A stretch of DNA of 5,749 nt from NCBI GenBank assembly GCA_002898855.1, contig BEIR01000101.1, positions 1 through 5,749 on the forward strand, given 5' to 3'. Numbering within the stretch: the stretch's first letter is position 1; the number at the start of each line of letters is the position of its first letter. The translations under genes and the position numbers were made by a program. This document shows positions 1-5,676 of this stretch, piece after piece. Source of the DNA: a bacterium HR41 (GTDB lineage Bacteria; Actinomycetota; Thermoleophilia; Solirubrobacterales; Thermoleophilaceae). The notes beneath the pieces were generated by a model. The model ran no database searches. It was not told the origin of the DNA and was given only the letters and a program-made list of their open reading frames with translations.

Positions 1-102
1 GGCGGGCCGCGAAGGGGTCAAGCCGGATGCGGGGGCACTGCGTACGCGTCCTGCTCGCACGGGGCGCCCCACAGCGCTCGCGCCGGCCCTTTCGACGACA
101 AC

Positions 103-119
103 GCGACACGAGGCGACAC
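103..119. repeat. Short direct repeat GCGACAC, 10-base period
   Basis: GCGACAC occurs at 103-109 and again at 113-119, one helical turn apart, roughly 50 bases upstream of the leucine leader ORF. Two same-face copies can indicate an activator site, but the repeat is short and the base composition is biased, so chance is a serious alternative. Confidence 0.25.
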
Positions 120-132
120 ACGCGTGCCTGTG

Positions 133-160
133 TTGCCGGCTAGTGCGTTGCTAGCCTTAT
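133..160 (+). promoter_or_regulatory. Candidate promoter for the leu leader and leuA
   Basis: TTGCCG (133-138) is followed after 16 bases by CCTTAT (155-160). Each hexamer matches only part of the sigma-70-type consensus. If used, transcription would start at about 167, which is the ATG of the leucine leader peptide. The leader would then be translated from a leaderless transcript, which agrees with the absence of a Shine-Dalgarno sequence before it. An alternative -10 is TAGCCT (152-157), without a good -35. This is a pattern match only. Confidence 0.3.
138..156. repeat. Inverted repeat GGCTAG-N7-CTAGCC, possible operator
   Basis: The arms GGCTAG (138-143) and CTAGCC (151-156) are perfectly complementary, separated by TGCGTTG. 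The repeat sits between and over the candidate promoter hexamers, about ten bases upstream of the leader ATG, where a repressor dimer could block RNA polymerase. The CTAG core is relatively uncommon in GC-rich genomes, which makes the match a little less likely to be chance. No regulator can be named from the sequence. Confidence 0.35.
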
Positions 161-166
161 CGGTCG

Positions 167-220
167 ATGTCGTTCCTCCGCGACCTACGCCTCCTTCTTC
201 TCCCCCTTCGGGGGGAGTGA
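167..220 (+). CDS. Leucine leader peptide upstream of leuA
   Basis: This 17-codon ORF starts at ATG 167, ends at TGA 218-220 and encodes MSFLRDLRLLLLPLRGE. Seven of 17 residues are leucine, including four in a row (residues 9-12), in front of a leucine-biosynthesis gene. That is the signature of an amino-acid attenuation leader: when charged leucyl-tRNA is scarce, the ribosome stalls on the Leu codons and changes the fold of the mRNA ahead. Four of the Leu codons are CTT or CTA (CTA, CTT, CTT, CTT), which are scarce in the leuA body, where CTC and CTG dominate; this would sharpen stalling. No Shine-Dalgarno sequence precedes the ATG, so start could be leaderless. Leader peptides before leuA are known in Actinobacteria. 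The peptide itself probably has no function after synthesis. Confidence 0.75.
   Translation: MSFLRDLRLLLLPLRGE
200..217 (+). promoter_or_regulatory. RNA hairpin with UUCG tetraloop in the leu leader
   Basis: CTCCCCC (200-206), TTCG (207-210) and GGGGGAG (211-217) form a perfect 7-bp, nearly all-GC stem closed by the extra-stable C(UUCG)G tetraloop. The 5' arm contains the last of the four consecutive Leu codons and the following Pro codon, and the stem ends exactly before the leader stop codon. A ribosome stalled on the Leu run would cover or open this stem, while an untranslated leader would fold it. It is therefore likely part of the attenuation switch. No T-run follows, so it is not by itself a classical intrinsic terminator. 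Confidence 0.6.
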
Positions 221-231
221 GCGTGCGCTGC

Positions 232-248
232 GGCCGCGAACGGCGGCC
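232..248 (+). promoter_or_regulatory. Second leader hairpin GGCCGC-N5-GCGGCC
   Basis: GGCCGC (232-237) and GCGGCC (243-248) form a perfect 6-bp all-GC stem with loop GAACG, between the leader peptide stop and leuA. It is the best candidate for a terminator-like or spacer stem in the leader. It lacks a downstream T-tract; a purine-rich tract follows (251-266). A competing stem, ACGGC (240-244) with GCCGT (266-270), overlaps its 3' arm, so the two are mutually exclusive. Which fold is the off state cannot be settled by eye. Confidence 0.4.
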
Positions 249-280
249 AGAGGTGAAGGAAGGGAGCCGTAGGTCCGATC

Positions 281-294
281 AGAGGAGCAGGGAG
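281..294 (+). promoter_or_regulatory. leuA ribosome binding region
   Basis: AGGAG (283-287) and GGGAG (290-294) precede the leuA ATG at 299, with spacings of 11 and 4 bases. Neither is at the ideal distance, but together they form a strong purine tract. The pyrimidine-rich Leu-codon stretch of the leader (191-206) contains CTCC and CTCCC segments complementary to these sites, so the leader could sequester the start of leuA. Confidence 0.5.
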
Positions 295-298
295 CGAC

Positions 299-1903
299 AT
301 GACAGCTGACGTCGACAACAAGCGCGAGCGCAAACCCGAAAACCGGGTCAAGATCTTCGACACCACCCTCCGCGACGGCGAGCAGTCGCCCGGCATTTCG
401 CTCAACCCGCAGGAGAAGCTCGAGATCGCGCACCAGCTCGCCCGTCTCGGTGTCGACATCATCGAGGCCGGCTTTCCGATCACCTCGCCGGGCGATTTCG
501 AGGCGGTACAGCTGATCGCGCGCGAGGTCGAGGGCCCGGTGATCTGTGCGCTCGCGCGCACCGCCAAGCAGGACATCGACGCTGCTTGGAACGCGATCAA
601 GGATGCCGAGCGGCCGCGCATCCACACCTTCATCGCAACCTCCGACATCCACATCGAACGCAAGCTGCAAACCACGCGCGAGGACGTGAAGGGCCAGGCG
701 CGCGCCGCGGTCGCCTACGCGCGCGAGCTCTGCGACGACGTCGAATTCTCGCCCGAGGACGGATCGCGGTCGGACATCGAGTTCATGGCCGAGGTGATCC
801 AGATCGCGATCGAAGAGGGCGCTACCACCATCAACGTGCCCGACACCGTCGGCTACACGATGCCGCACGAGTACGCGGAGATGTTCCGCAAGCTCTACGA
901 GCTCGTGCCGGATCTCAGGAAGGTGACGGTGTCGGTGCACTGTCACAACGACCTCGGACTCGCCGTCGCGAACTCGCTGGCCGGGCTGATGGCCGGCTGT
1001 CGCCAGGTCGAGTGCGCGGTGAACGGGATCGGCGAGCGCGCCGGTAACGCCTCGCTCGAAGAGATCGTGATGCTGTTGCACACCCGCGAGCCGTCGCTCG
1101 GGCTGTGGACGGGAATAAACACGCGCGAGATCGCCCGCACCAGCCGGTTGGTTTCGCGCCTCACTGGCTACCCGGTGCAGCCCAACAAGGCGATCGTCGG
1201 CCGCAACGCCTTCGCGCACGAAGCAGGCATCCACCAGGACGGCGTGCTCAAGGATCGCACCACCTACGAGATCATGGATGCGCGCACGATCGGCCTCGAG
1301 TCGAACCAGATCGTGCTCGGCAAGCACTCGGGGCGGCACGCTTTGCGCAAGGCGCTCGAGGAGCTTGGGCTGCGCGTCGACGGCGCCGCCCTCAACCAGG
1401 CTTTCCAGCGCTTCAAGGAGATCGCTGACAAGAAAAAGCAGGTGACGGCGCTGGACCTCGAGGCGATCGTGTCCGACGAGATCAAGCACCGGCCGCAAGC
1501 GTTCGAGCTCGTCGCCTTCGACGTCGAGGCGTCGTCGCGGCGCACGCCGCTCGCACGGGTCGAGGTGCAGACCCCTGACGGCGAGGTGCGATCGGGGAGC
1601 TTCACCGGAGACGGCCCGGTCGACGCGCTGTTCAGCGCTATCAACGCTGCCGTCGGCAAGGAGGCGCGGCTGCGCGAGTACCGCGTGGGCGCCATTACGG
1701 GCGGGCGCGATGCGCTCGGCGAGGTGACTGTTCAGGTCGAGGTCGACGGGCGCGTAGCAAGCGGGGTCGGCGTGTCGACCGACATCATCGAGGCGTCCGG
1801 CAAAGCGTACGTGCGGGCGCTCTCCAACGCTCTGGCCGAGTCCGCCGCTGCCGAGGCCGAGCACCACCTACAGCGGGCGGCACGCGAAGTACCGACGCCG
1901 TGA
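299..1903 (+). CDS. leuA: 2-isopropylmalate synthase
   Basis: Catalyses the committed step of leucine synthesis in the cytosol: acetyl-CoA plus 2-oxoisovalerate gives 2-isopropylmalate. The 534-residue protein is full length for the shorter LeuA class. The N-terminal TIM-barrel carries [13 protein letters not shown] (catalytic Arg25, metal ligand Asp26), [11 protein letters not shown] (metal ligands His214 and His216) and [10 protein letters not shown] (242-251, with ligand Asn250). The linker region has [15 protein letters not shown] (301-315). The C-terminal regulatory domain, roughly 400-525, has [12 protein letters not shown] (starting at 437) and a [10 protein letters not shown] motif typical of the leucine-binding fold, so end-product inhibition by leucine is expected. 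The ATG at 299 is preceded by GGAG-type sites and places the first motif near residue 20, as usual. Expression is probably attenuated by the leucine leader at 167-220. The stop codon overlaps the next gene's start. Homocitrate or citramalate synthase are relatives, but the motif set and leucine leader favour LeuA. Confidence 0.95.
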   Translation: MTADVDNKRERKPENRVKIFDTTLRDGEQSPGISLNPQEKLEIAHQLARLGVDIIEAGFPITSPGDFEAVQLIAREVEGPVICALARTAKQDIDAAWNAIKDAERPRIHTFIATSDIHIERKLQTTREDVKGQARAAVAYARELCDDVEFSPEDGSRSDIEFMAEVIQIAIEEGATTINVPDTVGYTMPHEYAEMFRKLYELVPDLRKVTVSVHCHNDLGLAVANSLAGLMAGCRQVECAVNGIGERAGNASLEEIVMLLHTREPSLGLWTGINTREIARTSRLVSRLTGYPVQPNKAIVGRNAFAHEAGIHQDGVLKDRTTYEIMDARTIGLESNQIVLGKHSGRHALRKALEELGLRVDGAALNQAFQRFKEIADKKKQVTALDLEAIVSDEIKHRPQAFELVAFDVEASSRRTPLARVEVQTPDGEVRSGSFTGDGPVDALFSAINAAVGKEARLREYRVGAITGGRDALGEVTVQVEVDGRVASGVGVSTDIIEASGKAYVRALSNALAESAAAEAEHHLQRAAREVPTP

Positions 1904-3021
1904 CCGGCGCTTTGTCGCCGCGAGCCCTGGTGGCGAGCGGCGCGTTCGAGTGGGGAAATGACGGCCGTTTGGTGCGCTTCGCGCCGGGCGCCCGCCACGA
2001 GCTCGCCACGCACGTCGAGCGTGCCGGTTTCGCCCGGCCGCTGGTGCTCGTCGGGCGCCGGGCCGACAAAACGGCGCTCGCGGCCCTGCTCCCGGGAGCG
2101 GAGGTGGTGGCGGTCGGGCCGGGGCGCGTAGACGAGCTCTCTGCCGAGCTTCTGCCCGCTCTACGCGGGCACGACCTAGTAGCGATCGGCGGTGGACGCG
2201 TGATCGACTGCGCGAAGGCGGTCGCCGCGGTGACCGGTGCGCGCTGTGCCGCCGTTCCCACCACCCTCAGCGGCGCCGAGATGACGGGCTTCCACCGTTT
2301 GCCGCGCGGTTACGAGCAGGCCGCGCGCGGGATGGTCAGGCCGGAGCTCGTTGTGTGGGATCCCGACCTACTCGCCGAAGCGCCGCAGCGGCTGCTTGCC
2401 GAGAGCGCCGCGAACGCGCTCGCCCACGCGCTCGAGGCGCTCTACACCAAACGCGCGTCGCCGGTCGCGAGCGCCGCGGCGCTCGCCGGCAGCGAGCTTC
2501 TCGCAGCCGGGCTGCGCCTGCTCGGCGAGGATGGCGCGGTCGAGCGGCGAGAGCTGCATGGAACGCTCGCGGTCGGCGCACTGTTGGCGGGCTGGGCGTC
2601 GGGAGAAGCGGGCATTGCCTTCCACCACGCGCTCTGCCAGACGCTTGTGCGTGCGCTCGGTTGCGCTCACGCGACGACTAACGCGGCCGTGCTCGCAGCG
2701 AGCGCGCGACATGCAGCTCGCTCAGCAAGCCCGGCAGTGAGCGCCTGGCTCGAAGCCTTTTTGCGCGGGGTCGGCGTCGGCGCGAGCGACGCCACGACAC
2801 CCACGAGCGAGCAAGCGCTGGCAGTGGTCGCCAAGCGGCTTGCCGCCGCCGGCGCGCGTCCGCCTGCGGAGCTGCTGAACCTCGACGAGCGAGAGATCGT
2901 CGCGCTGGCACGGACGGCGGCCGCCCACCCGGCCGCTCGGGCAGCGGTGTTCCCTTGCAACAGCGAGGCGCTCGCGGCGGTTCTGCGCGACGCCGTTCGC
3001 GCCGCTCGCGCTCGCGGCTGA
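1900..3021 (+). CDS. Iron-containing alcohol dehydrogenase family protein, maleylacetate reductase-like
   Basis: A 373-residue cytosolic NAD(P)-dependent oxidoreductase of the iron-type (group III) alcohol dehydrogenase superfamily. Seen in order: dinucleotide-binding [11 protein letters not shown] (97-107), [10 protein letters not shown] (120-129), [11 protein letters not shown] (172-182), and FHHALCQTL (241-249) with CAHATTNA (255-262). This layout resembles maleylacetate reductases (PTTYAGSEMT, NAIAHAVEALY, HHKLCHTL, PHAET), where Asn replaces the Asp metal ligand; here Asn172, His176, His243 and His257 fall at the ligand positions. Oddities are Arg100 in place of the usual Ser/Thr after GGG, and Gln247 where relatives keep His. 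The GTG start shares GTGA with the leuA stop, so it is translationally coupled to leuA. No ring-cleavage dioxygenase or other aromatic gene is nearby, so maleylacetate need not be the substrate. The family call is firm; the reaction is unknown. Confidence 0.8.
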   Translation: MTGALSPRALVASGAFEWGNDGRLVRFAPGARHELATHVERAGFARPLVLVGRRADKTALAALLPGAEVVAVGPGRVDELSAELLPALRGHDLVAIGGGRVIDCAKAVAAVTGARCAAVPTTLSGAEMTGFHRLPRGYEQAARGMVRPELVVWDPDLLAEAPQRLLAESAANALAHALEALYTKRASPVASAAALAGSELLAAGLRLLGEDGAVERRELHGTLAVGALLAGWASGEAGIAFHHALCQTLVRALGCAHATTNAAVLAASARHAARSASPAVSAWLEAFLRGVGVGASDATTPTSEQALAVVAKRLAAAGARPPAELLNLDEREIVALARTAAAHPAARAAVFPCNSEALAAVLRDAVRAARARG

Positions 3022-3044
3022 GCTGTTTGCGCAGGCTGTGGCCG

Positions 3045-3058
3045 GCGGCTCGGGCCGC
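3045..3058. terminator. Weak candidate bidirectional terminator between convergent genes
   Basis: GCGGC (3045-3049), TCGG, GCCGC (3054-3058) makes a 5-bp GC stem in the 39-base gap between the stops of the dehydrogenase and desaturase genes. Its position suits a shared terminator, but there is no T-run on either side and the stem is short for such GC-rich DNA. Rho-dependent termination is an alternative. Confidence 0.25.
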
Positions 3059-3060
3059 GG

Positions 3061-4134
3061 TCAGGACACGGCCTCGAGCCGCTGCTTCTGGCGCTCGGGC
3101 GGTATCCGCACGACGTTCCAGGCGAGGCCGAGGCGCTCGAGCGCTCGGATCACCAGCGCCGAGACGTCGATCTCCCACCAGCGCAGACCGTGCTCGGCCG
3201 AGCGCGGGAAAGCGTGGTGGTTGTGGTGCCAGGACTCGCCGAGCGAGGGCAGCGCAAGCCAGAAGACGTTGGTCGAGCGATCGTCTGTGGCGAAGCGGCG
3301 GCGACCGAAGAAGTGGCAGACGGAGTTGATGCTCCACGTGACGTGGTGAACGAAAAACACGCGCACAAGACCGCCCCAGACGAAACCGGTGAGAGCGGCG
3401 GTCAGCGTGCCGCCGATCGCCCAGCCGATCAGCAACGGCAACACGAGGCTTGCGGCGACGATCGGCACGAACAGGCGATCGATCGCGACGATGCCCCGGT
3501 CCTCGAACAGTTCCGGTGCGTAGCGGCGCCGGTTGCCGCGCGTCGACCCGTCGAACAGCCATCCCATGTGCGCCCAATAGAGACCCCTGAGGGCGCCGCG
3601 CAGGCCACGGCCGTGACCGACGTGCGGGCTGTGCGGATCGCCCTCTTCGTCGGAGTGGGCGTGGTGGCGACGGTGGTCGGCAACCCAGCCGATCACCGGG
3701 CCCTGCACCGCCGCCGACCCGAGCACCGCCAGCGCGTAGCGGATGAAGGGCTTGGTCTCGAACGAACGGTGCGTGAAGTAGCGGTGGAAACCAACGGTGA
3801 TGCCGAGCGCGGTGAGCAGATAGCCGACGACGAGCATCGCGATGTCCTGTGCGAACACCAGCCGGTTCCACAAGAACACCACGGCCGCGATCGTGCCGAG
3901 GAAGGGCACCACCACCGCTGCCAAGATCGTCAGCTTGTGACCGAGCGGGAGGTCGTCGTGCTCGCGCGCAGGCTCGGGTTTCGGGTGCTGGCGACGATCG
4001 TGGGGCGCTGCACCGGTGCGCTCCAGCGTGGGCGCTGTCGTGCCCGCCGCGGGCGTGCGGTTGGGCACGCGCTGGTCTTCTCCGCTCGTCTCGGCGTCGA
4101 TGGTGCTCGCCTGCACTCGTGGTTGACTGCTCAT
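3061..4134 (-). CDS. Membrane acyl-CoA (delta-9 type) fatty acid desaturase
   Basis: A 357-residue integral membrane di-iron enzyme that introduces a cis double bond into a saturated acyl chain using O2 and reducing equivalents. The three histidine boxes are intact: HRYFTH (117-122), HRRHH (154-158) and HHNHH (303-307). Asn270 and His274 (NSVCH) match the extra metal-site residues of stearoyl-CoA desaturases. Hydrophobic segments lie near 68-90, 97-116, 132-148 and a pair over 218-262. The first 60 residues are hydrophilic and low-complexity, probably disordered. I chose ATG 4134 because GGAG lies five bases upstream on this strand; the frame stays open further upstream to 4470, but that sequence is Arg-rich and overlaps the divergent regulator. 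No cytochrome b5 domain is fused and no ferredoxin or reductase gene is adjacent. The likely role is adjusting membrane unsaturation, for example in the cold. Acyl-lipid or acyl-ACP substrate cannot be excluded. Confidence 0.92.
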   Translation of the reverse strand: MSSQPRVQASTIDAETSGEDQRVPNRTPAAGTTAPTLERTGAAPHDRRQHPKPEPAREHDDLPLGHKLTILAAVVVPFLGTIAAVVFLWNRLVFAQDIAMLVVGYLLTALGITVGFHRYFTHRSFETKPFIRYALAVLGSAAVQGPVIGWVADHRRHHAHSDEEGDPHSPHVGHGRGLRGALRGLYWAHMGWLFDGSTRGNRRRYAPELFEDRGIVAIDRLFVPIVAASLVLPLLIGWAIGGTLTAALTGFVWGGLVRVFFVHHVTWSINSVCHFFGRRRFATDDRSTNVFWLALPSLGESWHHNHHAFPRSAEHGLRWWEIDVSALVIRALERLGLAWNVVRIPPERQKQRLEAVS

Positions 4135-4272
4135 CCCTGCTCCGCGATCCCTTGGCCGTCGATTCGATTGGCGCTCGCCGGGTCGCCGTTCGTAGCTTGC
4201 GGGGGAGCCGAAGCGGCCGGCACAACCCGTGCGCCGTTTCCTATCTAAGCCGCAATCAGTGGCGGCGAACTC
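4135..4272. promoter_or_regulatory. Divergent intergenic region between desaturase and PucR-type regulator
   Basis: These 138 bases must hold promoters for both genes. The only AT-rich patch is CTATCTAA at 4241-4248. Read on the minus strand it gives TAGATA (4247-4242), 16 bases after TTCGCC (4269-4264), a weak candidate desaturase promoter with an untranslated leader of about 100 bases. On the plus strand TATCTA (4242-4247) could act as a -10 for the regulator, but no good -35 is seen. The desaturase ribosome binding site (GGAG on the minus strand) is at about 4140-4143. No strong palindrome is visible inside the gap itself. Confidence 0.4.
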
Positions 4273-5604
4273 GTGGCAACGACCGCAACGGCGCCCAGGA
4301 AACTTGTAGGTTTCCAACAAGTGGCTGCTAGCGACGGAGCGGGAGAGGGAAGCGAGCTGCGCGTCCCGGTGACGCGCCGCACGGCGCGGCCGGTGCGGCC
4401 GCGGGCGCAGTCGGTAGGTGTGCCGTGGCGTTCGCTGCCGCCGGCGGTGGCCGAAGCTCTCGCCCCTCATCTCCCCACGGTGGCCGACGAGATCATCACC
4501 GCGATACGCCGCGACGTACCGGAGTATCGGCGACCGCTCGAGGGTCCGTTCGGGCAGGCGCTGCGACTGGGGGTGGAAGAGGCGTTGCGGCGTTTCATCG
4601 CGATGCTCGGTCGCGACGAGCCGGCGGCAGCGAGCGGCAACGAGATCTACGTGCAGCTCGGACGCGCCGAGATGCGCTCGGGGCGCGGAATCGACGCCTT
4701 GCTCGCCGCCTACCGGGTAGGGGCGCGCGTCGCTTGGCGCCGGTTCGCCCAGCTCGGCAAGGCGGCGGGCCTATCGCCCGACGTCCTCTACGACCTCGCC
4801 GAGGCGATCTTCGCCTACATCGACGAGCTCTCGGCAGAGTCGATCGAAGGCTACGCTCTCGAACAGGCCGACTCGGTCGGCGAGCGCCAGCAGCGTCGAC
4901 AGCGCCTGCTGACGCTGCTCCTTGCCGACGCGCCCGACCCGACGCTGGTTCGCGCCGCCGCCGAACAGTGCGGGTGGGCGTTGCCGCGTACGCTCGCGAT
5001 CGCCCTCACCGACGAACGCGCCGTGGTGGTGGCGGGGCGGCTCGGGGAGCGCGCGCTGGTCGCCCAGCACGAAGAGTTCACCTGCGCAGTGATCGCCGAT
5101 CCCGGCGCACCGGCCAGCCGCCGTGAACTGGCACGCGGCCTGCGCGGTGCGCCGGCGGTGATAGGGCCGGAGGTCGGGCTGCTCGAGGCGGCACGAAGCT
5201 ACGAGGGCGCGCGGCGCCTGTTGGCGCTCGCGCGCACGGGTGCACTCGACGAGGGCGGTCCGCTGTTCGCCGACGACCACCCGACCGAACTGGTGTTGGC
5301 CGCCGATGCGGACGCGCTCGGGCGTCTGGCACGGCGGGCGCTCGGCGAGCTAGCTGCGCAGCCGCCGGCGACGCGAGTCCGGCTCGTCGAGACGCTCGAG
5401 GCGTGGCTGAGTGTGCAGGGCCGGATCGAGCGGATGGCGCGGGAGCTCGCTGTCCATCCGCAGACGGTGCGCTACCGGCTGGGTCGCCTGCGTGCGCTTC
5501 TCGGCGATCGCCTCGACGATCCCGACGGCCGTTTGCAGCTCGAATTGGCGCTGCGCGCGCTGCGTCTCGGGCTCGTGTCCTGGGGCGAGATCGACGGTTC
5601 TTGA
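4273..5604 (+). CDS. PucR/CdaR-family transcriptional regulator with RsbRD-like N-terminal domain
   Basis: A 443-residue cytosolic DNA-binding regulator. After a variable N-terminus of about 50 residues, residues 55-200 form an all-helical region (LAPHLPTVADEIITAIRRDVPEY; GIDALLAAYRVGARVAW; YIDELSAESIEGYA) resembling the RsbRD N-terminal domain common in actinobacterial PucR proteins. The middle (about 205-325) resembles the degenerate GGDEF-like part of CdaR proteins. The C-terminus carries the PucR helix-turn-helix: LVETLEAWLSVQGRIERMARELAVHPQTVRYRLGRL in two overlapping stretches, 371-406. The GTG start at 4273 is preceded only by a weak GGCGG; an in-frame GTG at 4321 is an alternative, and the domains tolerate either. 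It is transcribed divergently from the desaturase, which makes that gene and its own promoter the first targets to consider. The ligand is unknown. Confidence 0.88.
   Translation: MATTATAPRKLVGFQQVAASDGAGEGSELRVPVTRRTARPVRPRAQSVGVPWRSLPPAVAEALAPHLPTVADEIITAIRRDVPEYRRPLEGPFGQALRLGVEEALRRFIAMLGRDEPAAASGNEIYVQLGRAEMRSGRGIDALLAAYRVGARVAWRRFAQLGKAAGLSPDVLYDLAEAIFAYIDELSAESIEGYALEQADSVGERQQRRQRLLTLLLADAPDPTLVRAAAEQCGWALPRTLAIALTDERAVVVAGRLGERALVAQHEEFTCAVIADPGAPASRRELARGLRGAPAVIGPEVGLLEAARSYEGARRLLALARTGALDEGGPLFADDHPTELVLAADADALGRLARRALGELAAQPPATRVRLVETLEAWLSVQGRIERMARELAVHPQTVRYRLGRLRALLGDRLDDPDGRLQLELALRALRLGLVSWGEIDGS
4298..4322. repeat. Two overlapping inverted repeats at the regulator's 5' end
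   Basis: GGAAAC (4298-4303), TTGTAG, GTTTCC (4310-4315) is a perfect 6-bp inverted repeat. Overlapping it, ACTTGT (4302-4307), nine bases, ACAAGT (4317-4322) is another perfect 6-bp inverted repeat. The second arm of the latter reaches into the alternative GTG start at 4321. In RNA the two hairpins exclude each other; in DNA they could be operator sites. The stretch is also unusually AT-rich for the gene. It lies in codons 9-17 if the regulator starts at 4273, and in the untranslated leader if it starts at 4321. Confidence 0.5.
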
Positions 5605-5660
5605 CCGGGCGACGCGTGGCGAAGGGTCCCCAGCGACGGGCAATCCGACCGGCAGCGGCA

Positions 5661-5669
5661 GAAGGGAGA
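5661..5669 (+). promoter_or_regulatory. Good Shine-Dalgarno site before a TTG start
   Basis: GAAGGGAGA closely matches the anti-16S consensus, and its GGGAG core (5664-5668) lies eight bases before TTG at 5677. It is the best-spaced ribosome binding site in the window, and it is the main reason to propose a gene starting at 5677. Confidence 0.45.
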
Positions 5670-5676
5670 CGACGAG

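Larger units (their letters stand above)
1..166. other. Upstream region without a supportable gene
   Basis: No convincing coding region is visible. One forward frame is open from base 1 to 309, but its translation is low-complexity Pro/Ser/Arg sequence that would run through the leucine leader and into leuA, so I treat it as a GC artefact. The other two forward frames stop at 141-143 and 152-154, and either could be the tail of an upstream gene, but nothing recognisable is encoded. The stretch contains a perfect 10-base palindrome GGGGCGCCCC (61-70), the direct repeat GCGACAC at 103-109 and 113-119, and the promoter-proximal inverted repeat annotated separately. Confidence 0.5.

Noticed and set aside
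61..70. GGGGCGCCCC palindrome as a terminator of an upstream gene
   Set aside because: It has no loop and no T-run, and such palindromes are expected by chance at this GC content.
124..309. 61-codon plus-strand ORF overlapping the leucine leader and the leuA start
   Set aside because: Low-complexity Pro/Ser/Arg product with no ribosome site; the leader peptide in another frame explains the region better.
185..1867. 560-codon open frame on the minus strand opposite leuA
   Set aside because: It mirrors the leuA codon pattern in GC-rich DNA, is rich in Arg, Leu and Val without any family motif, and lies opposite an unmistakable LeuA.
2678..4225. 515-codon minus-strand open frame covering the dehydrogenase and desaturase
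   Set aside because: Mostly Arg/Pro/Ala low-complexity sequence; the adjacent minus-strand frame encodes the desaturase with all its histidine boxes.
3190..4248. 352-codon plus-strand open frame opposite the desaturase
   Set aside because: No recognisable motif, shadow composition, and it overlaps the desaturase along almost its full length.
4135..4470. N-terminal extension of the desaturase frame to 4470
   Set aside because: The added residues are Arg-rich and antisense to the regulator gene, while ATG 4134 has a good ribosome binding site and gives a normal family length.
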